A DNA stretch of 64,000 bases from Bacteroidales bacterium (GCA_015061115.1 SUXE01000011.1:1-64000), one strand, 5' to 3'; counted from the first letter of the stretch, positions 1-9,746 are shown. Notes: generated from the sequence alone by a model not told the origin. Numbers and translations are program-made.

Positions 1-299
1 CGTGCTTTTGTCTTTTTTCCTTTTCTGACATAAATATACCCCTAAAGTTTTTTGTCTAACTTTAGGGGTTCATATCATTATTCCGTCTTTATTTTTTTAT
101 TTAACGTGTGTTCGATGAATTAAAAAAGAGATTCAGTCGAGAAAGTAAACATTAGATTTAATTGACACAAACGGTTTCTTGTATGCCTAACTAGATTTTT
201 TACAATTTTAACAGTTGTATGTTTTTTTTGAAAAATGAGATAGCCATTGAGGTCTCTTTTTTTCCTATTTTTACATGACGAATTAATAAATACTTAAAT
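1..299. other. Intergenic region upstream of the first gene
   Basis: AT-rich sequence with no credible gene. It contains a perfect 12-bp hairpin (listed separately). I found no TAnnTTTG promoter box close to the first gene, so its promoter is unresolved. Confidence 0.5.
38..69. terminator. Strong hairpin, possible terminator of a gene left of the window
   Basis: Arms at 38-49 and 58-69 pair perfectly over 12 bp (ACCCCTAAAGTT with AACTTTAGGGGT) around an 8-nt loop. Neither flank has a clean T-run, so it could end a gene lying before the window or act as a structured leader element. Confidence 0.45.
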
Positions 300-2900
300 A
301 TGAAAACAATTGATACTTTTAAATGTTTTTCTACTGTTGTACTTCTCTTATTAGGCTTTGTTAGCGGAACTTTTGCACAAGATAATCCTTGTGCTGAGAT
401 TTCAGATGTCGAGTTCCGAAATCCGAGGGCAGAGTTCTGTGAGGGCGAAGGCAAGGGTATGGTGGACATGACTTTGACAAAGGGAACAGCATCCGACTAC
501 CTGATCCATTGGTGGCAGGGCACAGACGATGTGTCAGGAACACTGTTAGGCGACGACATGGACGAGAAGTTCTTTGAAAACTTGGAGTCGAAGGATGGCG
601 GAATGTTCAGCTACCAGATAGTAGACAAGAATACAGGCTGTGTCGGAGAGGTCAAGAACTATGAGATAATTGTCAATCCAATACCAGACGCACCAAAGGA
701 TGAGACGATTTTGTATTCGATCAATGGCAATTACCATGAAATCCTTACAACAGAGAAGTTTGCACAGACGTTGGATCCGTCATTGAGACTGGTATGGTTC
801 AAGACAGAAGATGAGCCAAACTCGAAGGGAAGCAAGTCAGTGGAGATAGACAGATCCAAAGCTACAGATGGCAATCCGTTTGTGTTCTACATCGCATACA
901 AGGATGGCGACTGTTACAGCAAGAGATCCAAGGTCGTTGTTGGAGTGTTGGCTGCGCCGATGCCTACGGTCTGGGACATCGATTTGTGTAAGGACGGCAC
1001 ATTTGACGCAATGGACGGAATAGTCCACCAAGACCCAGGCTATGAGTTGGTATGGTTTAAGGACGCCAGGGATACGGTCGGCAAGGCTTTGTCATCTGCA
1101 CCTACAAATATGGTGGATGTGACAACACCTGGCGTATATACGCTATATGTGGCGCAACGTGCGACATCAGCACCGTATGCACAGAGTGATGTCGCATGGT
1201 TTAATGTGACAGTGTATGACGTGAAGGCTCCGATAGATGCAAGCCGACATGAGTACTGCGCGAAAGAGACGGCGGAGGAGCTCAAGGCAGATCTTGTAAA
1301 GGACGAGAAGAACTACTACTATGCAGACGAGATAGTGTTCGTGTCTGGCACTGAAGAGCAGTCGACATTCACACCAAACACGAAGGTTTCTAAATCTCAG
1401 ACATACGAGTATCAGGCTTACCAGAAGTTCACGACACCAATGTCTCAGAAGGAGTGTAAGGGACCTAGCATAGACATTAATGTAGATGTCATTGCGGTTG
1501 AGAAGCCAATCGTGAACCATTCAGTGAGCTATGTGAAGAGTGAGGCTGCGTCGACAAAAGAGTTTGTCGATATCTTGGTCAAGAGTCCGGATGTTATAGA
1601 TGATGTCCCAGGCCAGACATTGTTGTGGGCGAAGGACGAGACGGGCGTGTATGTCAAAGGATCGTCATCATCGTCAAAGCCAACCTATAATGAGGATATT
1701 CCTGCAGGAATGTTGGAACTTCAGAAGCGTTTGGTAAAATGGGAGGTTACAACAGCAAGCGGACTTACATGTCAGGGTGATCCAGTGATAGTGGATATCA
1801 TTATCAGCTCGTCTCCTGCTCCTATCGTAAGAAAAATAGAAATCTGTGAGGAGGAGTTAAAGAGCGGAAACATACCTTCCGAAAAGGAGCCAGCATATAA
1901 TGCGGTGGTGAATAACAACGGAGGAAGACTTCTAGAGGCAACCTCATACGTACTTGTATGGTTCGAAAACAAGGATGATGCAGATGCTGCAATGACAGAC
2001 GCAAGTGCATTGGCAAAGGGTTCTATATCAGCTCCGACATTGAAGAATGTGTTCTCTGGTGTGGACATGTCAGATGAGACTTCTTCAGAGTGGCGCAAGT
2101 CACTTTATGTGGTGCAGTCGTACGATGACGGAACAATCGTGACAACATCACCGGCTTCGGAGATGAAGATTACAGTCAACGCAACACCAAAGCTACAGCC
2201 GGTGGCTCATGATCCTGTATGTGAGGGACCAGTGAATTTGATTAACGACATGTACTGGGTCGTATGCAACGGAGTGAGGGTTGATGCAAAGTTCTATGAC
2301 GAATCTGGTGCAGATGTGACACAGAATGTTTCAAGCTTGTCTGATGCTGGAGAGTATACAATTGTGGCAACATCATCATTAGGATGTGTCTCAGATTCGC
2401 TGACTCTTCAGTTGGATATCCGTAAACTAAAGATCAGCATGGATCCTAAGTCGGAGATATGTTCAGGAGACAATTTAGAGCAGGAGGTGGCTATAGACTT
2501 CTCGTACTACAAGTATGGAGCTGAAGCCAAATCTGACAAAGTCAAATTGACATGGAGATCGGAGGAGAAGACATCGGACAAAATTACAGATAATGGCAAA
2601 CTAGATCCAGATACAAAATCATTTATATACAACACAGGAAATTTTGTAGGTAAAACAGGTGATACTCATACGATCTCTATTTTCGTGACTGATGGCTATT
2701 GCCTATCCGAAGCCACTCAGATTGTTACGATAGAGAATACCTCTGTCGATTCTATTACTGCAGAAGATGACGATGATTTTGTAAATGTCTATACAATCTC
2801 TGGAGCATTGGTGAAATCTAACGTCAAGAAATCAGAGGCATTGAAAGGATTGTCTAATGGTTCTTATATCGTAGGCAATCAAAAGGTGGTTGTCAGATAA
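300..2900 (+). CDS. Secreted multi-domain Ig-like protein with T9SS-like C-terminus
   Basis: An 866-residue exported protein. Residues 1-26 form a signal peptide (hydrophobic TVVLLLLGFVSGTFA, then QDNPC). The body looks like a string of beta-sandwich or Ig-like repeats, with recurring LVWF-K/LVWFEN strands and paired cysteines of the kind seen in SprB-like and PKD-type surface proteins. The last ~50 residues (VDSITAEDDDDFVNVYTISGALVKS...GSYIVGNQKVVVR) resemble a shortened T9SS type A sorting domain but lack the usual YPNP start. It should therefore be secreted by the T9SS encoded at the window end and anchored or released at the surface. The gene stands alone, with the neighbour at 2984 convergent. 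Adhesion is a guess; no enzyme motif is visible. Confidence 0.75.
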   Translation: MKTIDTFKCFSTVVLLLLGFVSGTFAQDNPCAEISDVEFRNPRAEFCEGEGKGMVDMTLTKGTASDYLIHWWQGTDDVSGTLLGDDMDEKFFENLESKDGGMFSYQIVDKNTGCVGEVKNYEIIVNPIPDAPKDETILYSINGNYHEILTTEKFAQTLDPSLRLVWFKTEDEPNSKGSKSVEIDRSKATDGNPFVFYIAYKDGDCYSKRSKVVVGVLAAPMPTVWDIDLCKDGTFDAMDGIVHQDPGYELVWFKDARDTVGKALSSAPTNMVDVTTPGVYTLYVAQRATSAPYAQSDVAWFNVTVYDVKAPIDASRHEYCAKETAEELKADLVKDEKNYYYADEIVFVSGTEEQSTFTPNTKVSKSQTYEYQAYQKFTTPMSQKECKGPSIDINVDVIAVEKPIVNHSVSYVKSEAASTKEFVDILVKSPDVIDDVPGQTLLWAKDETGVYVKGSSSSSKPTYNEDIPAGMLELQKRLVKWEVTTASGLTCQGDPVIVDIIISSSPAPIVRKIEICEEELKSGNIPSEKEPAYNAVVNNNGGRLLEATSYVLVWFENKDDADAAMTDASALAKGSISAPTLKNVFSGVDMSDETSSEWRKSLYVVQSYDDGTIVTTSPASEMKITVNATPKLQPVAHDPVCEGPVNLINDMYWVVCNGVRVDAKFYDESGADVTQNVSSLSDAGEYTIVATSSLGCVSDSLTLQLDIRKLKISMDPKSEICSGDNLEQEVAIDFSYYKYGAEAKSDKVKLTWRSEEKTSDKITDNGKLDPDTKSFIYNTGNFVGKTGDTHTISIFVTDGYCLSEATQIVTIENTSVDSITAEDDDDFVNVYTISGALVKSNVKKSEALKGLSNGSYIVGNQKVVVR

Positions 2901-2929
2901 AGAAGATTTTTTCCTTGAATAGAACGTAT

Positions 2930-2967
2930 AAACAAAAAAAGACGGATTATTCCGTCTTTTTTTGTTT
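2930..2967. terminator. Bidirectional intrinsic terminator
   Basis: A perfect 17-bp inverted repeat (A-rich arm ending AGACGGA, 4-nt loop TTAT, TCCGTCT plus a T-run) lies between two convergent genes. A-tract and T-tract make it functional in both directions. Confidence 0.9.
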
Positions 2968-2983
2968 ATAGCATTTAGCATTT

Positions 2984-5900
2984 CTAATTCATCATTTTCA
3001 CCTGTCTTGCCAGGAAGTGCAGACGGTTGAGCACGTTCACTTCACTTACACCACCGTCGAAATCAAGGAACAACAGATTCATATCTGGGTAGAGCTTCTT
3101 CACTTTCCTCTCCACTCCCTTGCTTATCACATGGTTGGCGATACATCCGAATGGCTGTAGGCTGACGGCAGCGTTGATGCCTCGTTGGGCAAACGAAACA
3201 AACTCGGCAGGAATCAACCATCCTTCTCCAAACTGAGCCGCTGGACAAACGATCTTGGCCGCATTCTCCATCTCGTGGTTGATATCCGCACTCTTCTCGT
3301 AGTATCTGAATGCCGACGCTGCTTTGTCAAATTCGTTCAGCAGGCTGACAAGTTTCTTCTCCAATACGTTGTTGATCATGCGTCTCCAAATAGATACTTT
3401 CTCAAGATTGTTTTTCCTGTTGAACTTCGAGTTAGGAAAGTATTGGCTGAAAAACTCGATTATGCTTGGAATAACCGGCTCGATACCTTCACTCACCAAC
3501 CAATCCACTACATGCTGGTTCCCAAAACTGTTGTATTTTATGAATATCTCTCCGACGACTCCGATGCGTGGCACTTTTTTGTCTGATGCCGCAGCGTTGA
3601 ATTCAATTGCCGCCTCACGCAAAAGTTTTAATGTGGCTCTTTTGTCTCCTCCTTTTGAAATGGAAACATACAAGTCCATATATTTGTCTTTCAATTCTTT
3701 TGCCTTGCCTTCCTCTTTTTCTCTTACTGCTGTGGCATAATACATCTTTGCAATTGCCTCGACAAATAGGACAGAGTAGAGGATGGGATGGATGGCTTTT
3801 TGGATGTTTGGCGTGAATCCACTCTGCTCGTTGATTGTGTTCATCACCGAAATAGACACTACAGGGATATTGTCATATCCAGCTGCCAACAAAGCTTTCT
3901 TAATTAGAGCTATGTAGTTTGTGGCACGACACTGACCTCCTGTCTGTGTGATTGCGAATGCGATGTTGTTAGGGTCGTATTTGCCACTTCGCAATGCTGT
4001 TATGATGTCTCCTACGACAAGTGTGGCTGGATAGCAAACCTCATTGTTGGCATATTGTAGACCGGCCTTCACACTCTCTGGAGTGCCTGGTGGCAGACAT
4101 TCTATCTCGTATCCCATCAGCTCAAACATTGGTGGCATGATAGGTGTGTGGAATTCTGAGAAATATGGCAACAACACCTTTCTTTTTTTGTCGAGGACGG
4201 TGAATTCAGGAGTCGTCTTGAACTCTTTCTTTATGGCATCTGTATGACGTTTGAATTTGATGCTTTCCACCAAACTGCGGATTCTCAAACGTAGAGATCC
4301 GGCATTGTTCACGTCGTCTACTTTAAGGATCGTGTGGTTCTTTCCGTAGCGACGCAATACGTCTCCAACTTCGTCAAGTATGAAAGCATCCGGACCGCAA
4401 CCAAAGTTTGTGAGCTGCACAAAATGTATGTTGTCTTTGCTTTCTGCCACCATCTTTGCTGCACGGATGATGCGGTTCACGTAACTCCATTGAGGGATGA
4501 TATGTGAATCTTTTGTGGATTCATCCACACCTCTCGCCACATCCTCCGTCACCACATCTATTCCGAATGATGTCATGATCTCCGACACCTTGTGCTGGAT
4601 GAGTGGGTCGTTGTGATATGGGCGGCCGGCAAGCAGAATCACCATACGGTCGTTTTGCTTTGCTTTCTGAAGCGTTTGCTGTGCCTTTTCTGCTAGTGTG
4701 TTCTCAAATGCATTCTCTGCGTTGATAGCAGCGGTGAATGCCTCTTTGAATGTCTTTTCTGAAAAATCTTTTCCTAAAATCTCCTTCAAATATGATTTCA
4801 AAGCCTTTTTCAAAAGCTTTTCATCCTTAAAGGAGACGACGGGACTATCCACCGGAATATTGCTTTTCTCTGCTGGGTCGATGGCAGATTTGATCACATC
4901 ACTATATCCAGCCACAATAGGGCAGTTGTATGTGTTGTTCTCGTTTTTGCCATCTCTCTTTTCATATACCACGTATGGATAGAATATTCTGTCGACCTTC
5001 TTCTCCATCAAGTCGAAGATGTGGCCGTGCACAAGTTTGGCAGGAAAACAGATGTTGTCTGCCATGATTGTGTTAAGTCCCTTCTCATACATCTTGAATG
5101 ATGATCGTGGACTTGTCACCACTTTGATTCCGCATAATGTGAATAGGGTATACCAAAACTGGTAGTCTTCAAACATACCAAGCACTCGAGGTATACCGAT
5201 TGTCAACGGTTTTTCAGACGCACGTCCGTGCGTCTCTACAAGACGGATGTTTTTCTTGAATGCCAACTCGCTTTTGTAGAGACTCATGTTGAATCCGCTT
5301 ACTCTCTCGTCTTCACCTTTGTTTGTGTAGACTTTCTCGCATTTGTTGCCAGAGTAGAAAATTTTTCCGTTGGCGAATATGTTTTTCAAGACGTGGCAGT
5401 TGTTTTCGCAACCCACACATCTGAATGGCTCAACTGTGTATTCACAAGCTTCAGCCATTTCCGACAATTCACGACGGTTGTCTGCTCCCATGTGTTTGGC
5501 ATACAGCGCCGCACCATACGCACCCATCAGTTCAGGGTAGTTGGATACAGCCACCGTCTTCTTTATGCTATTCTCGAACGCTCTCACAACAGCTTTGTTG
5601 CGCATCGTTCCTCCTTGAAGCACAATATGGTCGCCTAATTCACTTGCATCTTTGAGTTTCAGCACTTTATACAAACAGTTGCCTACCACAGAATAAGCCA
5701 AACCTGCGGAAATGTCTTCGATTGTGGCTCCTTCACGTACGCATTGACGCACTTTTGAGTTCATGAAGACGGTGCATCGCGTGCCCAAATCCTGTGGGTT
5801 TGTGCTCTGCAGTGCTTTCTCCACGAATTGTTCGATAGGATATCCAAGAGATGCCGCGAAACTGTCGATGAATGATCCGCATCCGCTTGAACAAGCCTCG

Positions 5901-7255
5901 TTGATTTCAAGCTTGTTTATAGTGCCGTTCTCCACGAAGATGGCTTTCATGTCCTGACCACCGATGTCGAGGATGAACGATACGTTTGGATTCAGTTTGT
6001 GAGCGGCAGTGTAGTGGGCGATAGTCTCCACCATGCCGTAGTCAAGACCGTAGGCAGTCTTTACCAAGTCTTCGCCATATCCGGTAGAACATGCCGCCTT
6101 GACGATTAGCTTTTTGCCTGCGGATTTAGCATCAGCCTCCAATTTTTGCAGACCTTCTAATACAGTCTCCAAAGGACGACCTGAACTTTTTTTGTAGAAA
6201 GTGAAGAAGATTTTCTCGTCTTCATCCATCGCCACAACTTTTGTTGTGGTACTGCCCGAGTCGATACCTATGTAGCAGATATCGTCCTTTACATCGGCGA
6301 TGGCAATGTTTTCAATCTTATTTTGACTCTTCTCGTTTTCCCAGGTCTCTCTCTCTTTTTGAGACGAGAATAGAGGCTGCAGACCAGATTGCTTCAGTTT
6401 GATCGCAGTCTTGTCTGAATTGTTCAGAAGAGTTATATAATCGTTTAGACTCTTGAAAGGAACGTCGTCTTTGATAGATAGACTTGCTCCGAGAGCTGGA
6501 ATCACATTAGAATATTCTGAGTAGATGACGTCATCATCAGTCATGCCCATCTTCTTTTGGAAGATGTTTCTCAAAGCAGGAATATAGGCGAACGGACCTC
6601 CACACAGGAATACTTTAGGAAGAATGTCCATGCCGCGAGACAGAGTGGAGAGCACCTGCGTCGCAACGGCATTGAAGATGCTTGCGGCGATTTCTTCGCG
6701 GCAAACATTAAGCGCTATCAAGTTTTGAATGTCAGTCTTCGAGAATACACCGCAACGGCTTGCGATAGGATGTATCGCTTTCGCACGGAGAGCCATGTCG
6801 CTCAACTCTGCGACAGACACGCCAAGGATCATAGCCATCTGGTCGATGAATGCTCCTGTGCCACCAGCACAGTTGCCGTTCATACGGATGTCTGCCTGCA
6901 TATTGTGGTTGAAGAAGATCATTTTAGTGTCTTCTCCTCCGATATCTACAAGAGTCTTTGTCTCAGGGTATTTTTTCAGTACGACTTCTGTCGCTGCTAC
7001 AACTTCCTGAATAAAAGGTAATCCAAGACGTTCACACAATCCCATTCCTGCACTACCTGTTGCTTGGAATCGGACTGTAGCGTCTGCCCCGATTTCTGCT
7101 TTTAGTCGTTCCAGCGAATCAGCAAGCGCTTTGGGTATGTCTGCGTTATGTCGGTTATAGTCAGTGAACAATACTTCATTCTCATCATTGGTCGCCACAA
7201 TTTTCAGTGTTGTGCTACCTGCATCCAGCCCGACATTTATCTTTTTAATCTGCAT
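2984..7255 (-). CDS. Giant acyl-CoA dehydratase activase (HgdC/BadF type, two ATPase domains)
   Basis: A 1423-residue cytoplasmic protein of the 2-hydroxyacyl-CoA dehydratase activator family. These ATPases use ATP to drive a low-potential electron into a dehydratase or reductase partner. Domain 1 (about 1-300) starts GLDAGSTTLK and has NGNCAGGTGAFIDQ and SRCGVF. Domain 2 (about 325-590) repeats this as GIDSGSTTTK, NEACSSGCGSFID and TRCTVF. In activases the two cysteines of each domain hold a bridging [4Fe-4S] cluster. A Cys-rich linker (CVGCENNC, about 610) follows, then a DUF2229-type region (from about 683, LTIGIPRVLGMFEDYQ) and a C-terminal part resembling dehydratase subunit HgdB. Activator and partner domains are thus on one chain. 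The substrate is unknown. The linker carries a palindromic repeat at 5216-5239. Confidence 0.9.
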   Translation of the reverse strand: MQIKKINVGLDAGSTTLKIVATNDENEVLFTDYNRHNADIPKALADSLERLKAEIGADATVRFQATGSAGMGLCERLGLPFIQEVVAATEVVLKKYPETKTLVDIGGEDTKMIFFNHNMQADIRMNGNCAGGTGAFIDQMAMILGVSVAELSDMALRAKAIHPIASRCGVFSKTDIQNLIALNVCREEIAASIFNAVATQVLSTLSRGMDILPKVFLCGGPFAYIPALRNIFQKKMGMTDDDVIYSEYSNVIPALGASLSIKDDVPFKSLNDYITLLNNSDKTAIKLKQSGLQPLFSSQKERETWENEKSQNKIENIAIADVKDDICYIGIDSGSTTTKVVAMDEDEKIFFTFYKKSSGRPLETVLEGLQKLEADAKSAGKKLIVKAACSTGYGEDLVKTAYGLDYGMVETIAHYTAAHKLNPNVSFILDIGGQDMKAIFVENGTINKLEINEACSSGCGSFIDSFAASLGYPIEQFVEKALQSTNPQDLGTRCTVFMNSKVRQCVREGATIEDISAGLAYSVVGNCLYKVLKLKDASELGDHIVLQGGTMRNKAVVRAFENSIKKTVAVSNYPELMGAYGAALYAKHMGADNRRELSEMAEACEYTVEPFRCVGCENNCHVLKNIFANGKIFYSGNKCEKVYTNKGEDERVSGFNMSLYKSELAFKKNIRLVETHGRASEKPLTIGIPRVLGMFEDYQFWYTLFTLCGIKVVTSPRSSFKMYEKGLNTIMADNICFPAKLVHGHIFDLMEKKVDRIFYPYVVYEKRDGKNENNTYNCPIVAGYSDVIKSAIDPAEKSNIPVDSPVVSFKDEKLLKKALKSYLKEILGKDFSEKTFKEAFTAAINAENAFENTLAEKAQQTLQKAKQNDRMVILLAGRPYHNDPLIQHKVSEIMTSFGIDVVTEDVARGVDESTKDSHIIPQWSYVNRIIRAAKMVAESKDNIHFVQLTNFGCGPDAFILDEVGDVLRRYGKNHTILKVDDVNNAGSLRLRIRSLVESIKFKRHTDAIKKEFKTTPEFTVLDKKRKVLLPYFSEFHTPIMPPMFELMGYEIECLPPGTPESVKAGLQYANNEVCYPATLVVGDIITALRSGKYDPNNIAFAITQTGGQCRATNYIALIKKALLAAGYDNIPVVSISVMNTINEQSGFTPNIQKAIHPILYSVLFVEAIAKMYYATAVREKEEGKAKELKDKYMDLYVSISKGGDKRATLKLLREAAIEFNAAASDKKVPRIGVVGEIFIKYNSFGNQHVVDWLVSEGIEPVIPSIIEFFSQYFPNSKFNRKNNLEKVSIWRRMINNVLEKKLVSLLNEFDKAASAFRYYEKSADINHEMENAAKIVCPAAQFGEGWLIPAEFVSFAQRGINAAVSLQPFGCIANHVISKGVERKVKKLYPDMNLLFLDFDGGVSEVNVLNRLHFLARQVKMMN
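5216..5239. repeat. REP-like palindrome inside the activase coding sequence
   Basis: Arms AGACGCACG (5216-5224) and CGTGCGTCT (5227-5235) are perfect complements around TC. The right side continues as TGCGTCTCTAC, identical to the right arm of the intergenic hairpin at 52191-52218. It encodes VETHGRAS in the interdomain linker. Confidence 0.7.
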
Positions 7256-7274
7256 ATCAAAATCATTTCACCCA

Positions 7275-7282
7275 CAAAGATA
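7275..7282 (-). promoter_or_regulatory. Candidate -7 box for the activase gene
   Basis: Reads TATCTTTG on the minus strand, matching the Bacteroidetes TAnnTTTG box about 20 nt before the start codon. No TTTG box is present at the usual 19-21 nt spacing, so this is only half a promoter. Confidence 0.4.
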
Positions 7283-7380
7283 CGATAATTTTGCCACATC
7301 TTAAGTCTTTCCACAACCAAAATCTTAATTTGTCACATTTATGACATTATTTCTTATTTTGCATTCTGCTTTTATAGTTG

Positions 7381-8565
7381 TTATTTTCTAACCCATCCTT
7401 TCGCTGTCTTGCTGCCTAATTTCTCTGCTTTCCTAAAATATTCTTGGGCTTTGGGATTATCTTCGAGACGGTGATAGCATAAGCCTATCTGGTAGTATGC
7501 CTCATGATCGGTCTTGTCGATTAGAATTGCTTTTGAGAAAAAGTCGATGGCATTTTCATATTGCTTTAGGTTTTTGTGCGTAGACGCGAGTTTGCACAGC
7601 AACCATTCGTCGTCTTTGTCGAGTTCGTACGCTTTCTCATACAATGGAAGGGCTTTGTTGAATTTTCCTTGCTCGTAGTATACGTTGCCGAGGTTTTTGT
7701 ATGGCGACGCATATTTTGGGGCTGCTTCAATTGCCATATTGAGATATTTGATGCAAGAGTCGACTTGTCCGAGCTCATAATGAGTACAGGCCATCCCGTT
7801 ATATGTGCGTGCTGGATTTTTGCTGTATTTCAGCGACTTGCGGTATTCAGTCAATGCATTACCATGTTCTCCAGCCAGTGTCAGAGTGAGTCCGATATTG
7901 TTGTAGACCCAGGCCTTTGACGGTTGGTAGAAACGGAAGTTTTTAGCGGAAACGAAATTCTTGTCTGCCATGAATTTCTTCAAACTTTTCTTATAAAGTT
8001 TGATAGCCTCTTCATAGTTTTTCGATGAACGTTCTGCGTTGGCAAGGTTGAATTTTATGGCATTGTATTTTTTCTTCTTGATCTTCAAAGCATGATTGAA
8101 ATGGTAGATCGCTTTGGCGTTCTCACCTTTCTCTTGTGCTATAATGCCAAGAATATTATATGCATCCGCAAGTTTCGGGTCTCGGCTCAACGCAATCTGA
8201 CATATTTTTTCGAGATCATCATACTGATGGTTGTGCAAAAGGATTGCTCCGGCCATGTTGATGAGATCTTTATTGGTAGGGTTGGCGCGCATCGCCTGTT
8301 TGATTGCGTCTACAGCCTCATCGTGTCGTTCTTCGCGTTTCAACTTATAGCATAGCTGCATGTAGGCAGACGAATTGCCAGGCATGCGGTCGGTGATGTC
8401 CATTAGCTCTTCTATCGATGCGTCTGCAGATTTGAAATAGTCATCGTTCAACTCTGGCAGATGTAGAAGCTGAGTCTCGTCCTGTATGCGGAATATCGTT
8501 TGTGCCGACGTCGCTGATACAAATATCAGTAGAAATATATACAAAATTGTTTGTCTCATAGCCAT
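7381..8565 (-). CDS. Exported tetratricopeptide-repeat protein
   Basis: A 394-residue protein with an N-terminal signal peptide (RQTILYIFLLIFVSATSAQ). It then has about eight TPR units, with typical helix pairs such as AYNILGIIAQEKGENAKAI, ARTYNGMACTHYELGQVDS and AYYQIGLCYHRLEDNPKAQ. TPR arrays are protein-protein scaffolds. Export implies a periplasmic or envelope role, but no partner can be named from the neighbourhood. Two in-frame ATGs (8565 and 8559) are possible starts, and both keep the signal peptide. A TATCTTTG -7-like box lies at 8592-8599 on the minus strand. Confidence 0.8.
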   Translation of the reverse strand: MAMRQTILYIFLLIFVSATSAQTIFRIQDETQLLHLPELNDDYFKSADASIEELMDITDRMPGNSSAYMQLCYKLKREERHDEAVDAIKQAMRANPTNKDLINMAGAILLHNHQYDDLEKICQIALSRDPKLADAYNILGIIAQEKGENAKAIYHFNHALKIKKKKYNAIKFNLANAERSSKNYEEAIKLYKKSLKKFMADKNFVSAKNFRFYQPSKAWVYNNIGLTLTLAGEHGNALTEYRKSLKYSKNPARTYNGMACTHYELGQVDSCIKYLNMAIEAAPKYASPYKNLGNVYYEQGKFNKALPLYEKAYELDKDDEWLLCKLASTHKNLKQYENAIDFFSKAILIDKTDHEAYYQIGLCYHRLEDNPKAQEYFRKAEKLGSKTAKGWVRK

Positions 8566-8644
8566 TTAGTCTTTGTCGTAAGATGGTTTAGCAAAGATAA
8601 TTTATTTTATATGATTTGATGCTTATGAAACAGAATTTATTTGA

Positions 8645-8788
8645 TCACGACATCATCTCATCATTGTAATTTGCTTTTCCTTTCTTTACAAATGCAAGAT
8701 TATCATCTACGGCATTATGGAATGCATTTGTCAGTTCTTCAACGCTGTTTCCTTCAAGATAGTTAATGTTTTTTGTTCTGTCTCGTTT
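8645..8788 (-). pseudogene. HicB-type antitoxin remnant
   Basis: This 47-codon minus-strand reading frame has no start codon, and a stop precedes it in frame. It encodes DRTKNINYLEGNSVEELTNA and continues FHNAVDDNLAFVKKGK. That matches the conserved core of HicB antitoxins (the pattern F-EG-SVEEL--AFH-AVDDYLAF in the family). The N-terminal strand region and the C-terminal DNA-binding part are missing, and no hicA toxin is seen nearby. It looks like a decayed toxin-antitoxin locus between the TPR gene and xerD. Assignment is by motif recognition only. Confidence 0.6.
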
Positions 8789-8802
8789 TTATCGTCGTTT
8801 CA

Positions 8803-9714
8803 TTATTTGCAGTGCGGATGATACTGCATAATCTGGTCGCGGAGATGGTCGACATTGATATGCGTGTATATTTCTGTAGTCAGAATCGACTCATGTCCAA
8901 GCATTTCCTGAATGCTACGCAGGTCAGCTCCTCCTTCTAGCAGGTGAGTGGCGAATGAGTGGCGGAAAGTGTGTGGACTGATGTTTTTTGTTATGCCGGC
9001 TTTTTCAGCCAAATCTTTGATTAATACAAAAATAGTTATGCGTGAGATGTGTTTGCCTCGGTTGGAAAGAAACAGGTAGTCTCGTTCACTGTCTTTCACA
9101 TTATCCATCTCCATACGGTCGTTTATCCAATCTTTCACAATGTCTATGCTGCTTTCTCCGATTGGCACCAGACGTTGTTTGTCTCCCTTTCCGAAGACAC
9201 ATATAAACTCCTGTTCAAGAGCGAGGTTGGAGATTTTCAGGTTGGAAAGCTCACTCACACGTAATCCGCAGCTGTAGAGCATTTCTATAATAGCGAGGTT
9301 GCGTCTGCCTGTCGGAGTGGAGGTGTCTATCTGGGCTTCAATCGCGTCGATCTCCTCAATGGAAAGCACTTCCGGAAGATGACGGCCGAGTGATGGACAT
9401 TCAAGCAGTTCAGTAGGGTCGTCAGATATCGCGTCTTCAAGAATGAGGAATTTATAGAAAGATTTGATTCCTGATATTATTCTTGCTTGTGAACGGGCGG
9501 AAATTCCCAATTCTACCAATGATGTCACGAAACATTCCAGATCAGTGAGTGTCGCGTTTTCTGCCTCTATATTCTCCGTCGCAAAATATGAAAGCAATTT
9601 CGCCAAATCCTCAAGGTACGCATCTTTTGTGTTGCCACTCAGAGAACGCTCGACGATAAGGTATTGCTCATAGTCGCGCACCATAGGAAGATGACGAAAT
9701 TTATCTATATTCAT
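8803..9714 (-). CDS. xerD: Tyrosine recombinase XerD
   Basis: A site-specific recombinase of 303 residues that resolves chromosome dimers at dif together with a XerC partner. The N-terminal SAM-like core-binding domain covers about residues 1-105 and the catalytic domain the rest. All catalytic residues are visible: Arg152 (CGLRVSEL), Lys176 (GKGDKQR), His248 and Arg251 (PHTFRHSFATH), His274 (LGHESI) and nucleophile Tyr283 (TEIYTH). The ATG at 9714 is preferred over an upstream TTG at 9720. The order xerD-aroQ-pyk, with xerD divergent, is a common arrangement in Bacteroidales. A -7-like box (TATATTTG on the minus strand, 9730-9737) lies just upstream. Confidence 0.93.
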   Translation of the reverse strand: MNIDKFRHLPMVRDYEQYLIVERSLSGNTKDAYLEDLAKLLSYFATENIEAENATLTDLECFVTSLVELGISARSQARIISGIKSFYKFLILEDAISDDPTELLECPSLGRHLPEVLSIEEIDAIEAQIDTSTPTGRRNLAIIEMLYSCGLRVSELSNLKISNLALEQEFICVFGKGDKQRLVPIGESSIDIVKDWINDRMEMDNVKDSERDYLFLSNRGKHISRITIFVLIKDLAEKAGITKNISPHTFRHSFATHLLEGGADLRSIQEMLGHESILTTEIYTHINVDHLRDQIMQYHPHCK

Positions 9715-9746
9715 AAACAATATTTTTCACAAATATAAGATGATTT

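Noticed and set aside
1040-1520. Long antisense frames within the first secreted protein gene
   Set aside because: They lie wholly inside a well-supported coding sequence on the other strand and have no protein-like motifs.
7331-7346. TGTCA-N6-TGACA dyad upstream of the activase gene
   Set aside because: Short, in AT-rich sequence, and not linked to a full promoter; likely chance.
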